Notes under the pieces: model-generated | What the model was told of the DNA's origin: nothing | The model's input: the letters and a program-made list of their open reading frames with translations, nothing else | The model's database searches: none | Position numbers and translations under genes: made by a program | From: Moraxella macacae 0408225 | Lineage (GTDB): Bacteria > Pseudomonadota > Gammaproteobacteria > Pseudomonadales > Moraxellaceae | NCBI RefSeq assembly: GCF_000320365.1 | Contig: NZ_ANIN01000002.1 | Span: 372,001 to 436,000 of the forward strand | DNA length: 64,000 nucleotides | Direction of reading: 5' to 3' | Shown: piece after piece, positions 37,630-48,887 of the stretch | Position numbering within the stretch: position 1 is the stretch's first letter | Layout of the letters: every line of letters begins with the position of its first letter

Positions 37630-38568
37630 ATGTTTTCAGTACCAAAACTCAAAACCGCCCTTAGCAACTTTCGTCGCGAAATTAAAGAAGATGTCCAAGC
37701 TGTATTTGAACGCGATCCGGCCGCACGCAATACGGCTGAAGTGCTGTTGACTTATCCTGGGGTGCATGCCATTATTTTGCACCGCATCGCCCATATGGTT
37801 TGGCATGCCGATCAAAAAGGTTTGGCACGTTTTATTTCCTTTGGCAATCGCTTTTTAACAGGCATTGAAATTCACCCTGCAGCAAAAATTGGACGCAGAT
37901 TTTTTATTGATCACGGTATGGGCGTGGTCATTGGTGAAACCGCTGAAATTGGTGATGATGTAACCTTGTATCACGGTGTAACCTTAGGCGGCGTTTCACT
38001 CAACGCAGGCAAACGCCACCCAACGTTAGAAGATGGTGTGGTGGTTGGAGCAGGTGCAAAAGTACTGGGCGGTTTTAATGTCGGTAAATATGCCAAAATT
38101 GGCTCCAACGCCGTGGTTGTCAAAGAAGTACCCGCTGGAGCTACCATGGTTGGCAATGCCGCCAGACTTATTCAAGAAAAAAATTTGGCAGAAAAAGTCG
38201 GACTTGACAGCTTGGTTAGCAACAATCCTGTAAGCCCCAAACATCACGAAAAACCAAACGATAAACCTTGTCAAAACGCTACAAACGCAAACGATGCCAA
38301 ACAGCCAAGCAATAACCCTGATTTTAGCCAATTTACCAAAGCGTTTCATCAATATGGCATTGATCCAAACACACAAGATCCTGTGGCATTGAGTTTTATC
38401 AAAATGCTAGAACACATTCGTCAATCCGAAGCACGGCTTGATGAATTACAAAATGCAATTTGTCGCCTTGATCCAACTTTTTGCAAAAAAGACTACCCAA
38501 AACTACAAGCAACAGATTTAGACGCGGTTGATCCACAGCTACTAACAACCACCAAGAACAAATACTAA
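37630..38568 (+). CDS. cysE: Serine O-acetyltransferase (CysE/EpsC type)
   Basis: Acetylates serine with acetyl-CoA, the committed step of cysteine synthesis. The N-terminal helices are short (EpsC type), followed by a left-handed beta-helix of hexapeptide repeats with [40 protein letters not shown] and [20 protein letters not shown] (each cut to 20 or fewer). The catalytic His lies in [11 protein letters not shown]. At 312 aa it is longer than usual; the C-terminal 110 residues (Asn/Lys/Pro-rich linker, then a helical tail [11 protein letters not shown] and a Cys pair) are additional. It converges on the protease gene at 38608. Confidence 0.93.
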   Translation: MFSVPKLKTALSNFRREIKEDVQAVFERDPAARNTAEVLLTYPGVHAIILHRIAHMVWHADQKGLARFISFGNRFLTGIEIHPAAKIGRRFFIDHGMGVVIGETAEIGDDVTLYHGVTLGGVSLNAGKRHPTLEDGVVVGAGAKVLGGFNVGKYAKIGSNAVVVKEVPAGATMVGNAARLIQEKNLAEKVGLDSLVSNNPVSPKHHEKPNDKPCQNATNANDAKQPSNNPDFSQFTKAFHQYGIDPNTQDPVALSFIKMLEHIRQSEARLDELQNAICRLDPTFCKKDYPKLQATDLDAVDPQLLTTTKNKY

Positions 38569-38607
38569 GCTAGCAACCACGCCTTAGTTTTGTGGCATTT
38601 GCTTGTG

Positions 38608-40068
38608 TCAAAATTCCTGTACATTCGGTGTATTGTGCAACTGATAAAAAGTGGGGCGACTGGTCTGTAACATTTGTTGCAACACTTGGTTTTCCCACAT
38701 TTTTTCACCATTTTTCAACTCAACATCGGCTTTAACGCCCACGCCGTCAATTTGTCGCCCTTTGCCTGAATAATAATGAGCTACGGTTAATTTTACCGCT
38801 TCGTTATCATTGACAGGTATGATGCTTTGAATTGAACCTTTGCCATAACTGGTTTCACCGTAGATTTTGGCACGTTGGTTTTCTTGCAAGGCACTTGCCA
38901 ATACCTCGGCGGCCGAGGCTGAATAACGGTTTTGAATCACCGCCAACGGTACATTGGCAAGGCGGGCGTTATGATAGGTTTTCATGGTTTCTTGCAAGCC
39001 ATTGCGATTTTTGATTTGCACCAACATTTTATTGTTCATAAACAAACTTGCCACATCATTGGCAGATGACAACACACCACCTGGATTATTACGCACATCT
39101 AAAATCACCGCATTAAACGGCTCTTCTAGCCCTGCAATTGCACGCATAACTTGTTGCAAGGTGTTGTTTTGAAATACAGGAATTTGTACAATAACCACGC
39201 CTTGATCCATGCGAGCTTGCACCGATTGTTGTTCTACCAAATTGCGCTGTACATTCACACTGTGCTTACGCCTACCCTTGTCAGAAATTGTCAATTTTAA
39301 ACTTGTGCCTGCAATGCCCGATAAAACCTGTTCAATGTCTTGTTGGGTTTGTTCATCGTTTAATTTGTTGTCATTGATTTGGTGCAAATAATAACCCGGC
39401 TGAATGCCTGCTTGATCGGCGGGTGAATTGGCTAAGACATCATCAAACACCCACATTTTTTCATCTGGGTGATAGCTAACTTGTACGCCAATACTACCGA
39501 CATCGCCCTCGGTAAACAAGCGTAAATTTTCAAACGCCTTGGCATCTAAATATTCAGAATAAGGATCGAGCCTTGTTAACACACCGTTCATCGCATTAAC
39601 AAACAATTGTTCATCATCAACCGTTTCCACATAATCTTGGCGCACAACATCAATCATTTTGACAAATTTGGCAATGGTTGATGGTGCAATTGCACCAAGC
39701 GGTATGTTGGCCGCCTGTCCGATATCAGGATTTTCTTCGGCAATTTGGGCAAGTTTATCCACATCAACCTCAGACAAATCAGGCACAAAACCTAAATCAT
39801 CAGCGATCTCCACCTCGCCGCCGTCATCTGCTTCATTTGGTACTTTTGCTTCATTTGGTATTTCGGCAACAATTGGCGTTGTAGTAGCAATTGGCGTTGT
39901 AGCAAAAATTGGCATCGTGGTAGCAGATGGATTGGCAAATACAGTTTGACAAAAAACTGGCAATAACAAAATCCAACCCTTTATAAATTTTAAAGATTTA
40001 AGTTTTAAGGGCTTCAGGGTTAAGGTTTTTTGGCAAAAAATGCACGGTTTGGTTACAAGTTTTGGCAT
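38608..40068 (-). CDS. ctpA: C-terminal processing peptidase (S41, CtpA/Prc-like)
   Basis: An exported serine protease that trims C-termini of envelope proteins. ATG 40068 (486 aa) is preferred to TTG 40089 because ACGGA lies before it. A signal peptide (FIKGWILLLPVFCQTVFA) is near residues 27-45. A Thr/Ala/Pro/Glu-rich linker with duplicated units (ATTPIATTTPI, NEAKVPNEA) follows. Then come a PDZ domain (IGVQVSYHPDEKMWVFDDVL, ADQAGIQPGYYL) and the S41 catalytic region VILDVRNNPGGVL, NRYSASAAEVLASAL with active Ser, and YGETSYGKGSIQ with active Lys. The C-terminus is shorter than in E. coli Prc. Confidence 0.93.
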   Translation of the reverse strand: MPKLVTKPCIFCQKTLTLKPLKLKSLKFIKGWILLLPVFCQTVFANPSATTMPIFATTPIATTTPIVAEIPNEAKVPNEADDGGEVEIADDLGFVPDLSEVDVDKLAQIAEENPDIGQAANIPLGAIAPSTIAKFVKMIDVVRQDYVETVDDEQLFVNAMNGVLTRLDPYSEYLDAKAFENLRLFTEGDVGSIGVQVSYHPDEKMWVFDDVLANSPADQAGIQPGYYLHQINDNKLNDEQTQQDIEQVLSGIAGTSLKLTISDKGRRKHSVNVQRNLVEQQSVQARMDQGVVIVQIPVFQNNTLQQVMRAIAGLEEPFNAVILDVRNNPGGVLSSANDVASLFMNNKMLVQIKNRNGLQETMKTYHNARLANVPLAVIQNRYSASAAEVLASALQENQRAKIYGETSYGKGSIQSIIPVNDNEAVKLTVAHYYSGKGRQIDGVGVKADVELKNGEKMWENQVLQQMLQTSRPTFYQLHNTPNVQEF

Positions 40069-40144
40069 AAAATTATCCGTTTTTGTCAAATTTTATCAAC
40101 AATTAAATTATCAACAATTAAACTTAGTTAAAAAATAATTAAAC

Positions 40145-41743
40145 TTAGTTAAAATTTAACAAGGTTTCGCCTGTCATTTCGCTTGGTTTTTCAAGCCCCA
40201 TTAATGCCAAAATCGTCGGTGCAATATCGGATAATTTACCGCCTTGACGCACGCTTACGGTGCTTGGTGTGGCATTTTCGTGAATATAAATCAGTGGCAC
40301 AAGTTCTGTGGTGTGCTGCGTGTGAACCTGACCATTGTCATAATCCAACATTTGTTCACAATTACCGTGATCGGCAGTAATCAACAAATGTCCATGATTG
40401 GCAAGCACCGTATTGGCTATTTTGCCAATGCAACTGTCCAAAGCCTCAACCGCCTTAACCGTCGCTAAAAACACGCCAGTATGTCCAACCATATCACCAT
40501 TGGCGTAATTGACAATCAACACATCATAATCACCTGAATCGATCGCATTTTGCAATTGTTCAGTAACCTCAAACGCACTCATTTCTGGCTTTAAGTCATA
40601 AGTAGCAACCTTAGGCGAGTCGATCAAAATCCGCGTCTCGCCTTGATATTCTTGCTCACGCCCGCCACTAAAGAAAAAAGTAACGTGGGCGTATTTTTCG
40701 GTTTCAGCAATGCGCAGTTGAGTTTTGTTGTGATTTTGTAAAAATTCGCCCAAAGTATTGGTAAGTTTGGCAGGCATAAACGCGGTATTGATTAGTGCAT
40801 TGTTTTGCAATTCATCGGAATATTTGGTTAGCATGACAAAACGGCTAATTTTTGGTTGTGCAATACGCACAAATCCTGCAAAATCATTTTCTACCAAGGC
40901 TTGGCTAATTTGCCTTGCTCTATCAGCCCGAAAATTCATAAAAATCACGCTGTCATTGTCGTTGATTTTGCCAAAATCATTTGGTTTTTCTGCATACTGA
41001 ATAAAGGTGGGCTTAACAAATTCGTCGGTTTCATCATTTTCATATGCCTGTTGTATCGCATCAGTGCTTGAGTTTGCCACACGATCGGCTTTTGCCAGTG
41101 TTAACAAATCATACGCTTGTTGCACCCTATCCCAACGCTTATCCCTGTCCATGGCAAAATACCGCCCAATCACACTTATCACATAGGCATTGCCTGCGTA
41201 TGTATGATTTAGTTTATCTAAACTTTTTTGAAAAATTGCTAAATAATGATCGGCACTTTTTGGAGGCGTGTCGCGTCCATCTAAAAATGCATGCACAAAC
41301 ACTTTATCCATGCCTTGCTGTAACGCCAATTCACACATTGCAACCAAATGATCTTGGTGTGCATGAACGCCACCGTCAGACAACAAACCCATAACATGCA
41401 CATTGGCTGATTTTTGTTTGGCTATCTGTACCGCTTCTAGCAGCACCGTATTGTCAAAAAAAGTTTTTTCGCGGATTTCTTTATGGATACGCGTTGAGTC
41501 TTGATACAACACACGCCCTGCCCCCAAATTCATATGTCCAACTTCCGAGTTGCCAAACTGCCCATCAGGCAATCCAACATCTTCACCCGAACCTGAGATT
41601 AAACCGTGCGGATAGGTTTGGTAAATTTTGTCTAAATTTGGGGTATTGGCATGGGCGATCGCATTGTCTTTTGAATCTTCGCGATGTCCAAAACCGTCTA
41701 AAATCATCAATACGTGTGGAATTTTTTTCATGCTTTTACTCAT
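40145..41743 (-). CDS. gpmI: 2,3-bisphosphoglycerate-independent phosphoglycerate mutase
   Basis: Interconverts 3- and 2-phosphoglycerate in glycolysis using two Mn2+ ions. 532 aa. [13 protein letters not shown] holds the first metal Asp, [14 protein letters not shown] the phosphoserine (about 68). [53 protein letters not shown] and [11 protein letters not shown] with metal His/Asp follow. The start could be the first or fifth codon. A duplication (40116-40154, 21-bp period) spans its stop. The 112-bp upstream spacer has two AACAATTGTT palindromes (41788-41812). Confidence 0.96.
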   Translation of the reverse strand: MSKSMKKIPHVLMILDGFGHREDSKDNAIAHANTPNLDKIYQTYPHGLISGSGEDVGLPDGQFGNSEVGHMNLGAGRVLYQDSTRIHKEIREKTFFDNTVLLEAVQIAKQKSANVHVMGLLSDGGVHAHQDHLVAMCELALQQGMDKVFVHAFLDGRDTPPKSADHYLAIFQKSLDKLNHTYAGNAYVISVIGRYFAMDRDKRWDRVQQAYDLLTLAKADRVANSSTDAIQQAYENDETDEFVKPTFIQYAEKPNDFGKINDNDSVIFMNFRADRARQISQALVENDFAGFVRIAQPKISRFVMLTKYSDELQNNALINTAFMPAKLTNTLGEFLQNHNKTQLRIAETEKYAHVTFFFSGGREQEYQGETRILIDSPKVATYDLKPEMSAFEVTEQLQNAIDSGDYDVLIVNYANGDMVGHTGVFLATVKAVEALDSCIGKIANTVLANHGHLLITADHGNCEQMLDYDNGQVHTQHTTELVPLIYIHENATPSTVSVRQGGKLSDIAPTILALMGLEKPSEMTGETLLNFN

Positions 41744-41787
41744 TTTTTGGTTTTACTTTGTTCTTGATAAACAATTATATTATTGAT

Positions 41788-41812
41788 AAACAATTGTTTA
41801 TTAACAATTGTT
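41788..41812 (-). promoter_or_regulatory. Twin AACAATTGTT palindromes upstream of gpmI
   Basis: AAACAATTGTTT (41788-41799) and AACAATTGTT (41803-41812) are perfect palindromes with centres about 14 bp apart, 45-70 bp upstream of the gpmI start. This would suit a dimeric repressor, but they also belong to a duplicated TTGATAAACAATT sequence, so they may be incidental. Confidence 0.3.
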
Positions 41813-41855
41813 GATAAATGATGACAAAATTGTCAATTATAGCAGATTTTGATGG

Positions 41856-43010
41856 TTAATCAAAAAACACCTGCTCTACTTTACCCACCAATGTTTGGTT
41901 AATAAACGGTGTGTTTTTGCCATGCGAGGTTAAATTGTCATGATTGACTGTCCATGCCAAAGCCGGATTTACCAAAATCGCCCCATGCGTGTTGTCAATA
42001 TTGGCAATTTTGGCCGGATTGATTGAAATTTTTTCAACCAGTTGTTTGGCGGTTAAAATGCCGTCATTGACAAGTTTTACGCCCAAGGCCATAAAAGTGT
42101 CAAAACCATTAATCCCTGCCACACTGTCAGCAAAAGGGGCTTTTTTGGCGGTTAAATTCACAGGCTCGTGATGACTGCAAATTGCATCAATTGTGCCATC
42201 TTGTAAGCCTTTAAGCAGTGCTTTTTGGTCAGTATTGGATCGCAAAGGAGGAATGACATAAGCAAGCGTGTTATAGCCGTCTATCGCATCATCGGTTAAG
42301 TGCAATTGATGCATAGCAACATCGCAGGTAACTGGTAAGCCCTTTGCCTTAGCGTTACGAATCAGTTCAATCGATGATCTACAGCTTAACTGGCTAAAAT
42401 GTGCCGTTACATCGGTTTCTTCTACAATCAACAACTGCTTGGCAAGTGCGACGGTTTCAGCAATCCACGGAATGCCCATCAGGCCGTGATAGCTTGCGAC
42501 ATAGCCGTCATGGGCAACGCCGTTTTTGGATAGACTTGGTTCATTGGGATAAAAAAACACTTTAATGTCAAAAGTTTTGGCATATTCTAAAGCACGAAGC
42601 AACACATCGTCATTTGCAAAACCACAGCGTCCATTAGATACTGCAACGGTTTTGTTTTTTAAACTTGCGATATTGGCAAGTTTTTCACCATTGAGATTTT
42701 GGGTTAATGCACCGATAAAGTGCAAATTTATGCCATGCTCGGATGCTTTTTTTGCCAAATCATCAAGCACAGACACATTGTCAAGCGGTCTTTCATAAGT
42801 TGGCGGTGTACAAACGTGTAAAAAACCGTTCGCTTTGGCAGATTGACTTTCAGTTTTGATACTGGCGTGTTCGTTATCGGCAATCACCCCACACAAATCC
42901 ACAAGGGGCGGTAACAACCATTTGCCTTTTGTATTTGGCATAGCTGTGTCTGGCATATTTGACAAGTTGGTTACATCAAAAGTATGGTGATCGCAAAGTA
43001 GATTTTGCAT
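41856..43010 (-). CDS. Dihydroorotase-like protein PyrC' (catalytically inactive)
   Basis: A 384-aa amidohydrolase-fold homologue of dihydroorotase. The metal-binding HxH expected after the first strand is missing: the segment reads [15 protein letters not shown] instead of a DxHVHLR motif. The late catalytic region reads AICSHHEPV instead of the usual TDHAPH. The overall dihydroorotase order ([52 protein letters not shown]) is kept. In Pseudomonas-like bacteria such inactive PyrC' subunits are needed for assembly of active ATCase dodecamers. It overlaps pyrB by 35 bp, consistent with stoichiometric co-translation. True dihydroorotase must be elsewhere. Confidence 0.9.
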   Translation of the reverse strand: MQNLLCDHHTFDVTNLSNMPDTAMPNTKGKWLLPPLVDLCGVIADNEHASIKTESQSAKANGFLHVCTPPTYERPLDNVSVLDDLAKKASEHGINLHFIGALTQNLNGEKLANIASLKNKTVAVSNGRCGFANDDVLLRALEYAKTFDIKVFFYPNEPSLSKNGVAHDGYVASYHGLMGIPWIAETVALAKQLLIVEETDVTAHFSQLSCRSSIELIRNAKAKGLPVTCDVAMHQLHLTDDAIDGYNTLAYVIPPLRSNTDQKALLKGLQDGTIDAICSHHEPVNLTAKKAPFADSVAGINGFDTFMALGVKLVNDGILTAKQLVEKISINPAKIANIDNTHGAILVNPALAWTVNHDNLTSHGKNTPFINQTLVGKVEQVFFD

Positions 43011-44082
43011 GTTTTGTCCTTGTTATTACTGTTTTGTTAATTGGCGGTTTTGTTAAATTAGTGGTTTGGTTAAGTTGGCATTTGGGCTGACCATTGGCTT
43101 GTTTTTGCCCCATCATTGCCATTGCCATCACCGCCATACGCACAGCAATGCCATTATTAACCTGCTTTAAAATAACCGATTGCACCCCATCTGCCACATC
43201 AGAGGCAATTTCTACTCCGCGGTTCATAGGACCAGGGTGCATGACAATTGCCTGAGGGCTGGCCAGTTTTAACCGCTCATTGGTAATGCCATACATTTTA
43301 AAATATTCAGCAGTAGACGGTAATAAAGGCGATCCAATGCGTTCATTTTGAATGCGTAAACCAATGAGTACATCTGCTCCTGCTACACCTTGTTCCATTG
43401 CATTAAAAACAGACACGCCATAACGTTCAATGCCTTTTGGCAATAAGGTTTTTGGAGCAACAACGCGGATATCCTTAACTCCAAGTGTCTGCAAGGCATT
43501 AATGTTAGAACGTGCCACACGACTGTGTTTTACATCACCAATAATAGCAACCGACAATTGTTCAAAGGGTTTTTTTGCTTCGCGGTAAATGGTTAGCATA
43601 TCCAACATTGCCTGCGTTGGGTGAGCATGTTGACCATCACCTGCATTAATTACGGCAACTTTTGGACAAACTTGACTTGCCATAAAATGCATTGCCCCGC
43701 TAGATGAATGACGCACCACAAACATATCAGCCGTCATCGCTTGCAAATTCCACAACGTATCAGCAAGACTTTCACCCTTAGAAGTAGAAGATTTGGCAAT
43801 ATCAAGACTGATCACATTGGCTCCAAGGCGTTTTTGAGCAACTTCAAAAGTCGTTCGAGTGCGTGTGGAATTTTCAAAAAACAAATTCATCACCGTTATC
43901 CCTGCCAGTTCATCGGAATTTTTAATCTTTCCATCGCCCAACAAATAACCGTTCGCTTTTTCAATAATCTGCATTAACAGATCACGACTTAAACCCTCCA
44001 CACTTAAAAAATGCTTTAATTGTCCATCATGAGTAAGCTGTGGCAACGATTGGGAATGATGAAGATTTGCGGTTAAACGCAT
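42976..44082 (-). CDS. pyrB: Aspartate carbamoyltransferase catalytic subunit
   Basis: Forms carbamoyl-aspartate, the first committed pyrimidine step. ATG 44082 with AAGGAAAA upstream gives 368 aa; an open extension to 44277 lacks a ribosome site. Motifs are [16 protein letters not shown] with the carbamoyl-phosphate STRT loop, [57 protein letters not shown], and LRIQNERIG / [11 protein letters not shown]. The N-terminal extension (about 20 residues) and a C-terminal Thr/Lys-rich tail made of repeated AACAAAACC-like units are unusual; the tail reaches into pyrC'. A plausible promoter lies at 44153-44181. Confidence 0.95.
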   Translation of the reverse strand: MRLTANLHHSQSLPQLTHDGQLKHFLSVEGLSRDLLMQIIEKANGYLLGDGKIKNSDELAGITVMNLFFENSTRTRTTFEVAQKRLGANVISLDIAKSSTSKGESLADTLWNLQAMTADMFVVRHSSSGAMHFMASQVCPKVAVINAGDGQHAHPTQAMLDMLTIYREAKKPFEQLSVAIIGDVKHSRVARSNINALQTLGVKDIRVVAPKTLLPKGIERYGVSVFNAMEQGVAGADVLIGLRIQNERIGSPLLPSTAEYFKMYGITNERLKLASPQAIVMHPGPMNRGVEIASDVADGVQSVILKQVNNGIAVRMAVMAMAMMGQKQANGQPKCQLNQTTNLTKPPINKTVITRTKHAKSTLRSPYF

Positions 44083-44152
44083 GATGATTTTCCTTTTTGT
44101 CAAATGAGCATTAAAAAACAAATTGCACCATTTTAACAAAAATTTGGATTTT

Positions 44153-44181
44153 AAGATACCAAAACCGTCAAGTTTTTGCAA
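44153..44181 (-). promoter_or_regulatory. Putative pyrB promoter
   Basis: On the minus strand TTGCAA (44176-44181) lies 17 bp from TATCTT (44153-44158), preceded by TGG as in an extended -10. This sits about 70 bp upstream of the pyrB ATG. Confidence 0.45.
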
Positions 44182-44384
44182 AGTTTGTATGTTTTTAAGA
44201 AGTGTTTTTAAATTTGTTAACGTAGATTTATAAAAATATCTTAGGTGTGATATTGGAATGTTTAGACGATTGTCCAAACTTAGCTGTCAAAACTCTAAGC
44301 TGTCAAAACTAAGCGGTTATGATTGGTGGTTTTTAAACAGGTTTTTAAAACCAAGTGTGTTAAAATCAAGCTAAAGTTTAGGCT

Positions 44385-44429
44385 AAAACACTTATGGATA
44401 AAACACTTATGGATAAAACACTTATGGAT
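44385..44429 (+). repeat. 15-bp tandem repeat, 3 perfect copies, beside ffs
   Basis: The unit AAAACACTTATGGAT occurs three times without change, ending 16 bp from the 3' end of the SRP RNA (which is on the minus strand). On the minus strand the copies lie immediately downstream of ffs. Confidence 0.96.
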
Positions 44430-44445
44430 AAAATTTAGCCAAAAA

Positions 44446-44553
<108 letters not shown>

Positions 44554-44664
44554 AAGGTGATATTGTATAGCAATATTTGGCAGATTGCAAGCATTATTTA
44601 AAATTTTATCGATTTAAAATTTATTGCACAATATGATCGTACAATATGATTGCAAAAATTTGCC

Positions 44665-44692
44665 AAAAAACCAAACAATTGCTTGGTTTTTT
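44665..44692 (-). terminator. Terminator of acnB
   Basis: AAAAAACCAA / TTGGTTTTTT is a perfect 10-bp inverted repeat around an 8-nt loop centred on CAATTG. On the minus strand it ends in six T, 60 bp after the acnB stop. Confidence 0.75.
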
Positions 44693-44754
44693 AGTTTTCA
44701 TAAACCTTGCTTTAAATTAAGCGTTAAGCTAAGGGCAATTAAGCCACCAAACAA

Positions 44755-47385
44755 TTAAGCCAATTGTGCCACGCTAATCTTATCCACATCTACTCTATCG
44801 GCTTCTTTGGTGTACTCACCCATACGATCAAAATTCATATATTTATAAATTTCAGCTGACATACTGTTAAGTTTGCCTGCGTATTGCTGATATTCTTCGT
44901 TGGTTGGTAATTTACCAAGCACAGATGCCACCGCCGCCAATTCTGCTGATGCCAAATATACATTTGCTCCTTGACCCAAACGGTTCGGGAAATTACGAGT
45001 TGACGTTGATACCGCCGTTGATTTTGGAGCAATGCGAGCTTGGTTACCCATACACAAAGAGCAACCGGGCATTTCGGTACGCGCACCTGCTTGAGCAAAT
45101 ACGTTATACAAGCCCTCGTCCATCAATTGACGCTCGTCCATTTTGGTCGGCGGTGCAATCCATAGACGCGTGGTTAAGCTACCCGCTGGCACTTCGGTAA
45201 GTAAATTTGCAGCCGCTCGAAAATGTCCAATATTAGTCATACACGAACCAATAAACACCTCATCAATCTTATCGCCTGCAACATCGGCTAAAGTTTTGGC
45301 ATCGTCCGGATCATTCGGACAACACAAAATTGGCTCTTTAATCGCACTCATGTCAATGGTAAGATCGGCTGCATATTCAGCATTGCTATCAGCGCGCAAC
45401 AGATTTGGATTTGCCAACCAATCCTCCATGCCTTTGATTCTACGTGCAAGCGTGCGTGCATCACCATACCCTTCAGAAATCATCCATTTAAGCAGGGTAA
45501 TATTAGAATTTAGATATTCTTTCACCGACTCTTCAGACAAGGTAATGGTACAGCCTGCTGCACTACGCTCTGCTGATGCATCTGACAATTCAAAGGCTTG
45601 TTCAACGGTTAAAGTCTCTAAACCCTCAATCTCCAAAATACGGCCGTTAAACACATTTTTTTTGCCTGCTTTTTCAACCGTCAATAAACCCTCTTTGATC
45701 GCTTGAAGCGGAATGGCGTGTACCAAATCACGCAAGGTAATACCAGGCTGCATTTCACCAACAAAACGCACACGCACCGACTCGGGCATATCCAGTGGCA
45801 TAACTCCCGTGGCAGCTGCAAAAGCAACCAAACCAGAACCTGCCGGAAATGAAATACCCATTGGAAAACGTGTATGACTGTCGCCACCAGTGCCTACAGT
45901 ATCAGGCAACAACATTCGGTTAAGCCATGAATGGATAATGCCATCACCTGGACGCAACGAAACGCCACCACGGTTCATAATAAAATCAGGCAATGTGTGC
46001 TGTGTTTCTACATCGATCGGTTTTGGATAGGCCGCTGTATGACAAAATGACTGCATCACCAAATCAGCCGAAAAACCCAAACATGCCAAATCTTTTAATT
46101 CATCACGCGTCATAGGGCCTGTGGTATCTTGCGAACCAACGGTTGTCATTTTAGGTTCACAGTAAGCACCCGGACGTATGCCTTGACCTTCTGCTAAGCC
46201 ACACGCACGCCCAACGATTTTTTGTGCCAATGTAAAACCTTTGCCCGTGTCAACCGGTTGTTCTGGTTTGGCAAATACATCAGATGCTTCCAAGCCCAAA
46301 TATTCACGTGCTTTATTAGTCAGGCCACGACCAATAATAAGCGGAATTCGACCGCCTGCACGCACTTCATCTAATAAAGTTGGTGATTTTAATTCAAAAG
46401 TAGAGATCACCTCGTCGCTGTTGTGTTTGGTAATTTTGCCATCATGCGGATAAATGTCAAACACATCACCCATATTTAATTGAGAAACGTCCACTTCAAT
46501 TGGCAACGCCCCTGCATCTTCCATCGTATTAAAGAAAATCGGTGCAATTTTACCACCAAGGGTTAAACCGCCTGCACGTTTATTTGGCACGCCCTTGATG
46601 TCATCACCCATTAGCCATAATACTGAATTGGTTGCTGATTTACGGCTAGAGCCAGTACCAACTACATCGCCTACATACGCAAGTGGAATGCCCTCTTTTT
46701 TCATTTCTTCAATTTGTTTCATTGGCCCTATCACGCCATCTTGATCAGGGTTGATGCCCTCGCGCGTATTTTTTAGCATTGCCAACGCATGTAATGGAAT
46801 GTCAGGACGACTCCAAGCATCTTGAGCGGGTGATAAATCATCGGTATTGGTTTCACCAGTTACTTTAAAAGTTTTGTATGTGGCTTTTTTTGGCACTTCA
46901 GGGCGTTTGATAAACCATTCAGCATCCGCCCACGATTTAATCACATCTTTGGCAACTTCATTGCCTGCATCTGCTTTATCGGTTACATCGTGAAACGCAT
47001 CAAACATCAACAGCGTATGCTTTAATGCTTGGCCTGCATCTTTGGCAAGGACTTTGTCATCTAAAGCATCAACAAGCGGTGCAACGTTATAACCGCCTTG
47101 CATTTCGCCCAATAACTCAATGGCTTTTTTGGCATCAAGCAACGGCGATGACGCTTCTCCACGCACAATTGCCGCTAAAAAACACGCCTTGACATAAGCC
47201 GCTTGGTCAACGCCAGGTGGCACGCGATTTTCTAATAAATCAAGCAAATAAGCCTCTTCGCCTTTGGGCGGATTTTTTAATAATTCTACAAGTCCTGCCA
47301 CTTGTTCTTCATTTAATGGTTGTGGTACAACACCAAGCGCAGCACGCTCTTCAACGTGTTTGCGATACGCTTCTAACATTGACAT
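44755..47385 (-). CDS. acnB: Bifunctional aconitate hydratase 2 / 2-methylisocitrate dehydratase
   Basis: AcnB interconverts citrate and isocitrate in the TCA cycle and can serve the methylcitrate cycle. At 876 aa it has the AcnB layout: a HEAT-like N-terminal domain ([19 protein letters not shown]), a swivelling domain with [16 protein letters not shown], then the catalytic domains with [48 protein letters not shown] and [12 protein letters not shown]. The Fe-S cysteines lie in GSCMTN and CSLCMG. ATG 47385 has GAGGATAT before it. A 16-bp-period echo of CAATTAAGCCA (44736-44762) spans its stop. Confidence 0.97.
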   Translation of the reverse strand: MSMLEAYRKHVEERAALGVVPQPLNEEQVAGLVELLKNPPKGEEAYLLDLLENRVPPGVDQAAYVKACFLAAIVRGEASSPLLDAKKAIELLGEMQGGYNVAPLVDALDDKVLAKDAGQALKHTLLMFDAFHDVTDKADAGNEVAKDVIKSWADAEWFIKRPEVPKKATYKTFKVTGETNTDDLSPAQDAWSRPDIPLHALAMLKNTREGINPDQDGVIGPMKQIEEMKKEGIPLAYVGDVVGTGSSRKSATNSVLWLMGDDIKGVPNKRAGGLTLGGKIAPIFFNTMEDAGALPIEVDVSQLNMGDVFDIYPHDGKITKHNSDEVISTFELKSPTLLDEVRAGGRIPLIIGRGLTNKAREYLGLEASDVFAKPEQPVDTGKGFTLAQKIVGRACGLAEGQGIRPGAYCEPKMTTVGSQDTTGPMTRDELKDLACLGFSADLVMQSFCHTAAYPKPIDVETQHTLPDFIMNRGGVSLRPGDGIIHSWLNRMLLPDTVGTGGDSHTRFPMGISFPAGSGLVAFAAATGVMPLDMPESVRVRFVGEMQPGITLRDLVHAIPLQAIKEGLLTVEKAGKKNVFNGRILEIEGLETLTVEQAFELSDASAERSAAGCTITLSEESVKEYLNSNITLLKWMISEGYGDARTLARRIKGMEDWLANPNLLRADSNAEYAADLTIDMSAIKEPILCCPNDPDDAKTLADVAGDKIDEVFIGSCMTNIGHFRAAANLLTEVPAGSLTTRLWIAPPTKMDERQLMDEGLYNVFAQAGARTEMPGCSLCMGNQARIAPKSTAVSTSTRNFPNRLGQGANVYLASAELAAVASVLGKLPTNEEYQQYAGKLNSMSAEIYKYMNFDRMGEYTKEADRVDVDKISVAQLA

Positions 47386-47753
47386 AACATATCCTCTTCT
47401 CTATGTTGGTTAACACTATGTGGGTTAATAAACTGTGTTAGTTAACTAATAAATACCTGCATACTGTTAAGTTTGGCTAAAAAATAATAACGTTAAACCG
47501 CCAAAATAGGCAAATTTTTACGGCTATCATACGTTAAAACAGGCAAAAAGTTAATGCAAAATTTGTAACGCCTGATATATAGCCATTATTTTTTTAAAAA
47601 ATACCCAATCTTAATATCAGGATTGGCAAGTATTGACGATTCAATCATATTTTTGCATGAAAAAGCTAAATTTTAGCTTGATTTTCTGATATAATATGCT
47701 AATTTAATTTTGAAAAACCAAATCAACATAACGCAACACAGGACACCAAAATA
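47386..47753. other. 368-bp divergent region acnB / lipA
   Basis: It contains the acnB promoter side with repeated GTTAA-rich sequence and, at the right end, the lipA promoter with a palindrome. No ORF with a ribosome site and no RNA fold is obvious in the middle part (47470-47640). Confidence 0.4.
47663..47695 (+). promoter_or_regulatory. lipA promoter with overlapping palindrome
   Basis: An extended -10 TGATATAAT (47687-47695) lies 58 bp before the lipA ATG. Over the expected -35 position sits a perfect 8-bp inverted repeat AAGCTAAA-T-TTTAGCTT (47663-47679), suited to a repressor or activator dimer. The -35 itself is poor, which would fit an activator-dependent or extended -10 promoter. 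Confidence 0.5.
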
Positions 47754-48821
47754 ATGACCCAAGCCGTCCAAACTTTTTCGCCAAGCCCAACTGCTAAGCC
47801 CATGCCAAAAGAACGCCCAAAAAAACCTGAAATCGGTGAAAAATTGCGCGGACATGACAAAGTGGCTCGCATTCCGATTAAAATCATTCCAACGGTAGAA
47901 GCCCCAAAAAAACCTGACTGGATTCGCGTAAAAATGTCAAGCCCCGCCGAAGTGGGCCGCATCAAAGAAACCTTACGCAAACAAAAACTCTACACCGTCT
48001 GCGAAGAGGCCGCCTGCCCAAATTTACCACAATGTTTTGGTGATGGCACAGCAACATTTATGATTATGGGCGATATTTGTACGCGTCGCTGTCCGTTTTG
48101 TGATGTGGCACACGGTAGACCCAATCCACTGGACACACAAGAACCGATTCACACCGCCGAAACCATAGCAGGGCTTGGATTAAAATACGCCGTCATCACC
48201 TCTGTTGACCGCGATGATTTAAAAGACGGTGGTGCCGGGCATTTTGCTGAAGTGATTACCGAAAGTCGCACCTTAAGTCCAAATTGTTTGATTGAAATTT
48301 TAGTGCCTGATTTTCGTGGGCGCGAACAATTGGCATTGGATATTTTAAGCGAAACCGCCCCTGATGTGTTTAACCACAACATCGAAACCGTGCCACGTCT
48401 ATACAAAGCCTTCCGCCCAGGTTCTGATTACAACCACTCATTAAAACTATTAAAAGACTACAAAGTACGTCGCCCAGATATCGTTACCAAATGCGGTTTT
48501 ATGGTAGGCTTGGGTGAAACCGAAGACGAAGTTTACGCCTTGCTTGACGATTTAAAAGCCCATGATGTTGATTTAATCACCATTGGACAATACTTGCAAC
48601 CAAGCAAATCCCACGCACCTGTTGACCGTTTTGTACACCCTGATGAGTTTGATCGCTACACCGCTTACGGAAAAAAACTGGGTTTTGCCAACATTTGGGC
48701 CAATCCAATGGTGCGTTCAAGCTATTTTGCCGATCGTCAATATTACGGCGAACCCTGCCCACGTCCAACACGAGGCAACAACCCGCTTAGCGAAGCAGAT
48801 ATGAAAAAAGGCGGCTGTTAA
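47754..48821 (+). CDS. lipA: Lipoyl synthase
   Basis: A radical SAM enzyme that inserts two sulfurs into octanoyl groups on lipoyl domains. 355 aa. The auxiliary cluster is [12 protein letters not shown] (Cys about 83, 88, 94) and the radical SAM cluster [10 protein letters not shown] (about 109, 113, 116). [43 protein letters not shown] and the terminal RSSYFAD, containing the auxiliary-cluster Ser, are present. The N-terminal 50 residues are Pro/Lys-rich. lipB is not adjacent. thiS follows by 66 bp, so both neighbours concern sulfur insertion. Confidence 0.97.
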   Translation: MTQAVQTFSPSPTAKPMPKERPKKPEIGEKLRGHDKVARIPIKIIPTVEAPKKPDWIRVKMSSPAEVGRIKETLRKQKLYTVCEEAACPNLPQCFGDGTATFMIMGDICTRRCPFCDVAHGRPNPLDTQEPIHTAETIAGLGLKYAVITSVDRDDLKDGGAGHFAEVITESRTLSPNCLIEILVPDFRGREQLALDILSETAPDVFNHNIETVPRLYKAFRPGSDYNHSLKLLKDYKVRRPDIVTKCGFMVGLGETEDEVYALLDDLKAHDVDLITIGQYLQPSKSHAPVDRFVHPDEFDRYTAYGKKLGFANIWANPMVRSSYFADRQYYGEPCPRPTRGNNPLSEADMKKGGC

Positions 48822-48887
48822 CTAATATTTAAAACTTAGTTAACATTTACAACTTAAACGTTAAACCCTTAAAAACAAGGAACAACC

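Larger units (their letters stand above)
44083..44445 (-). other. 363-bp spacer between pyrB and ffs
   Basis: It holds the pyrB promoter and leader at the left. At about 44281-44310 there is a duplicated AGCTGTCAAAACT. At 44385-44429 lies a triple 15-bp repeat. No leader peptide with a following attenuator hairpin could be identified, so PyrB attenuation is not supported here. Confidence 0.4.

Noticed and set aside
44083-44281. N-terminal extension of PyrB back to 44277
   Set aside because: No ribosome site at 44277, the extra residues do not resemble ATCase, and ATG 44082 has a strong AAGGAAAA site.
45143-45706. 187-codon plus-strand open frame opposite acnB
   Set aside because: Mirror of the acnB codons, no ribosome site, no recognisable family.
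48822-48887. TPP riboswitch before thiS
   Set aside because: The gap is only 66 bp, and no conserved THI-box sequence such as CUGAGA is present.
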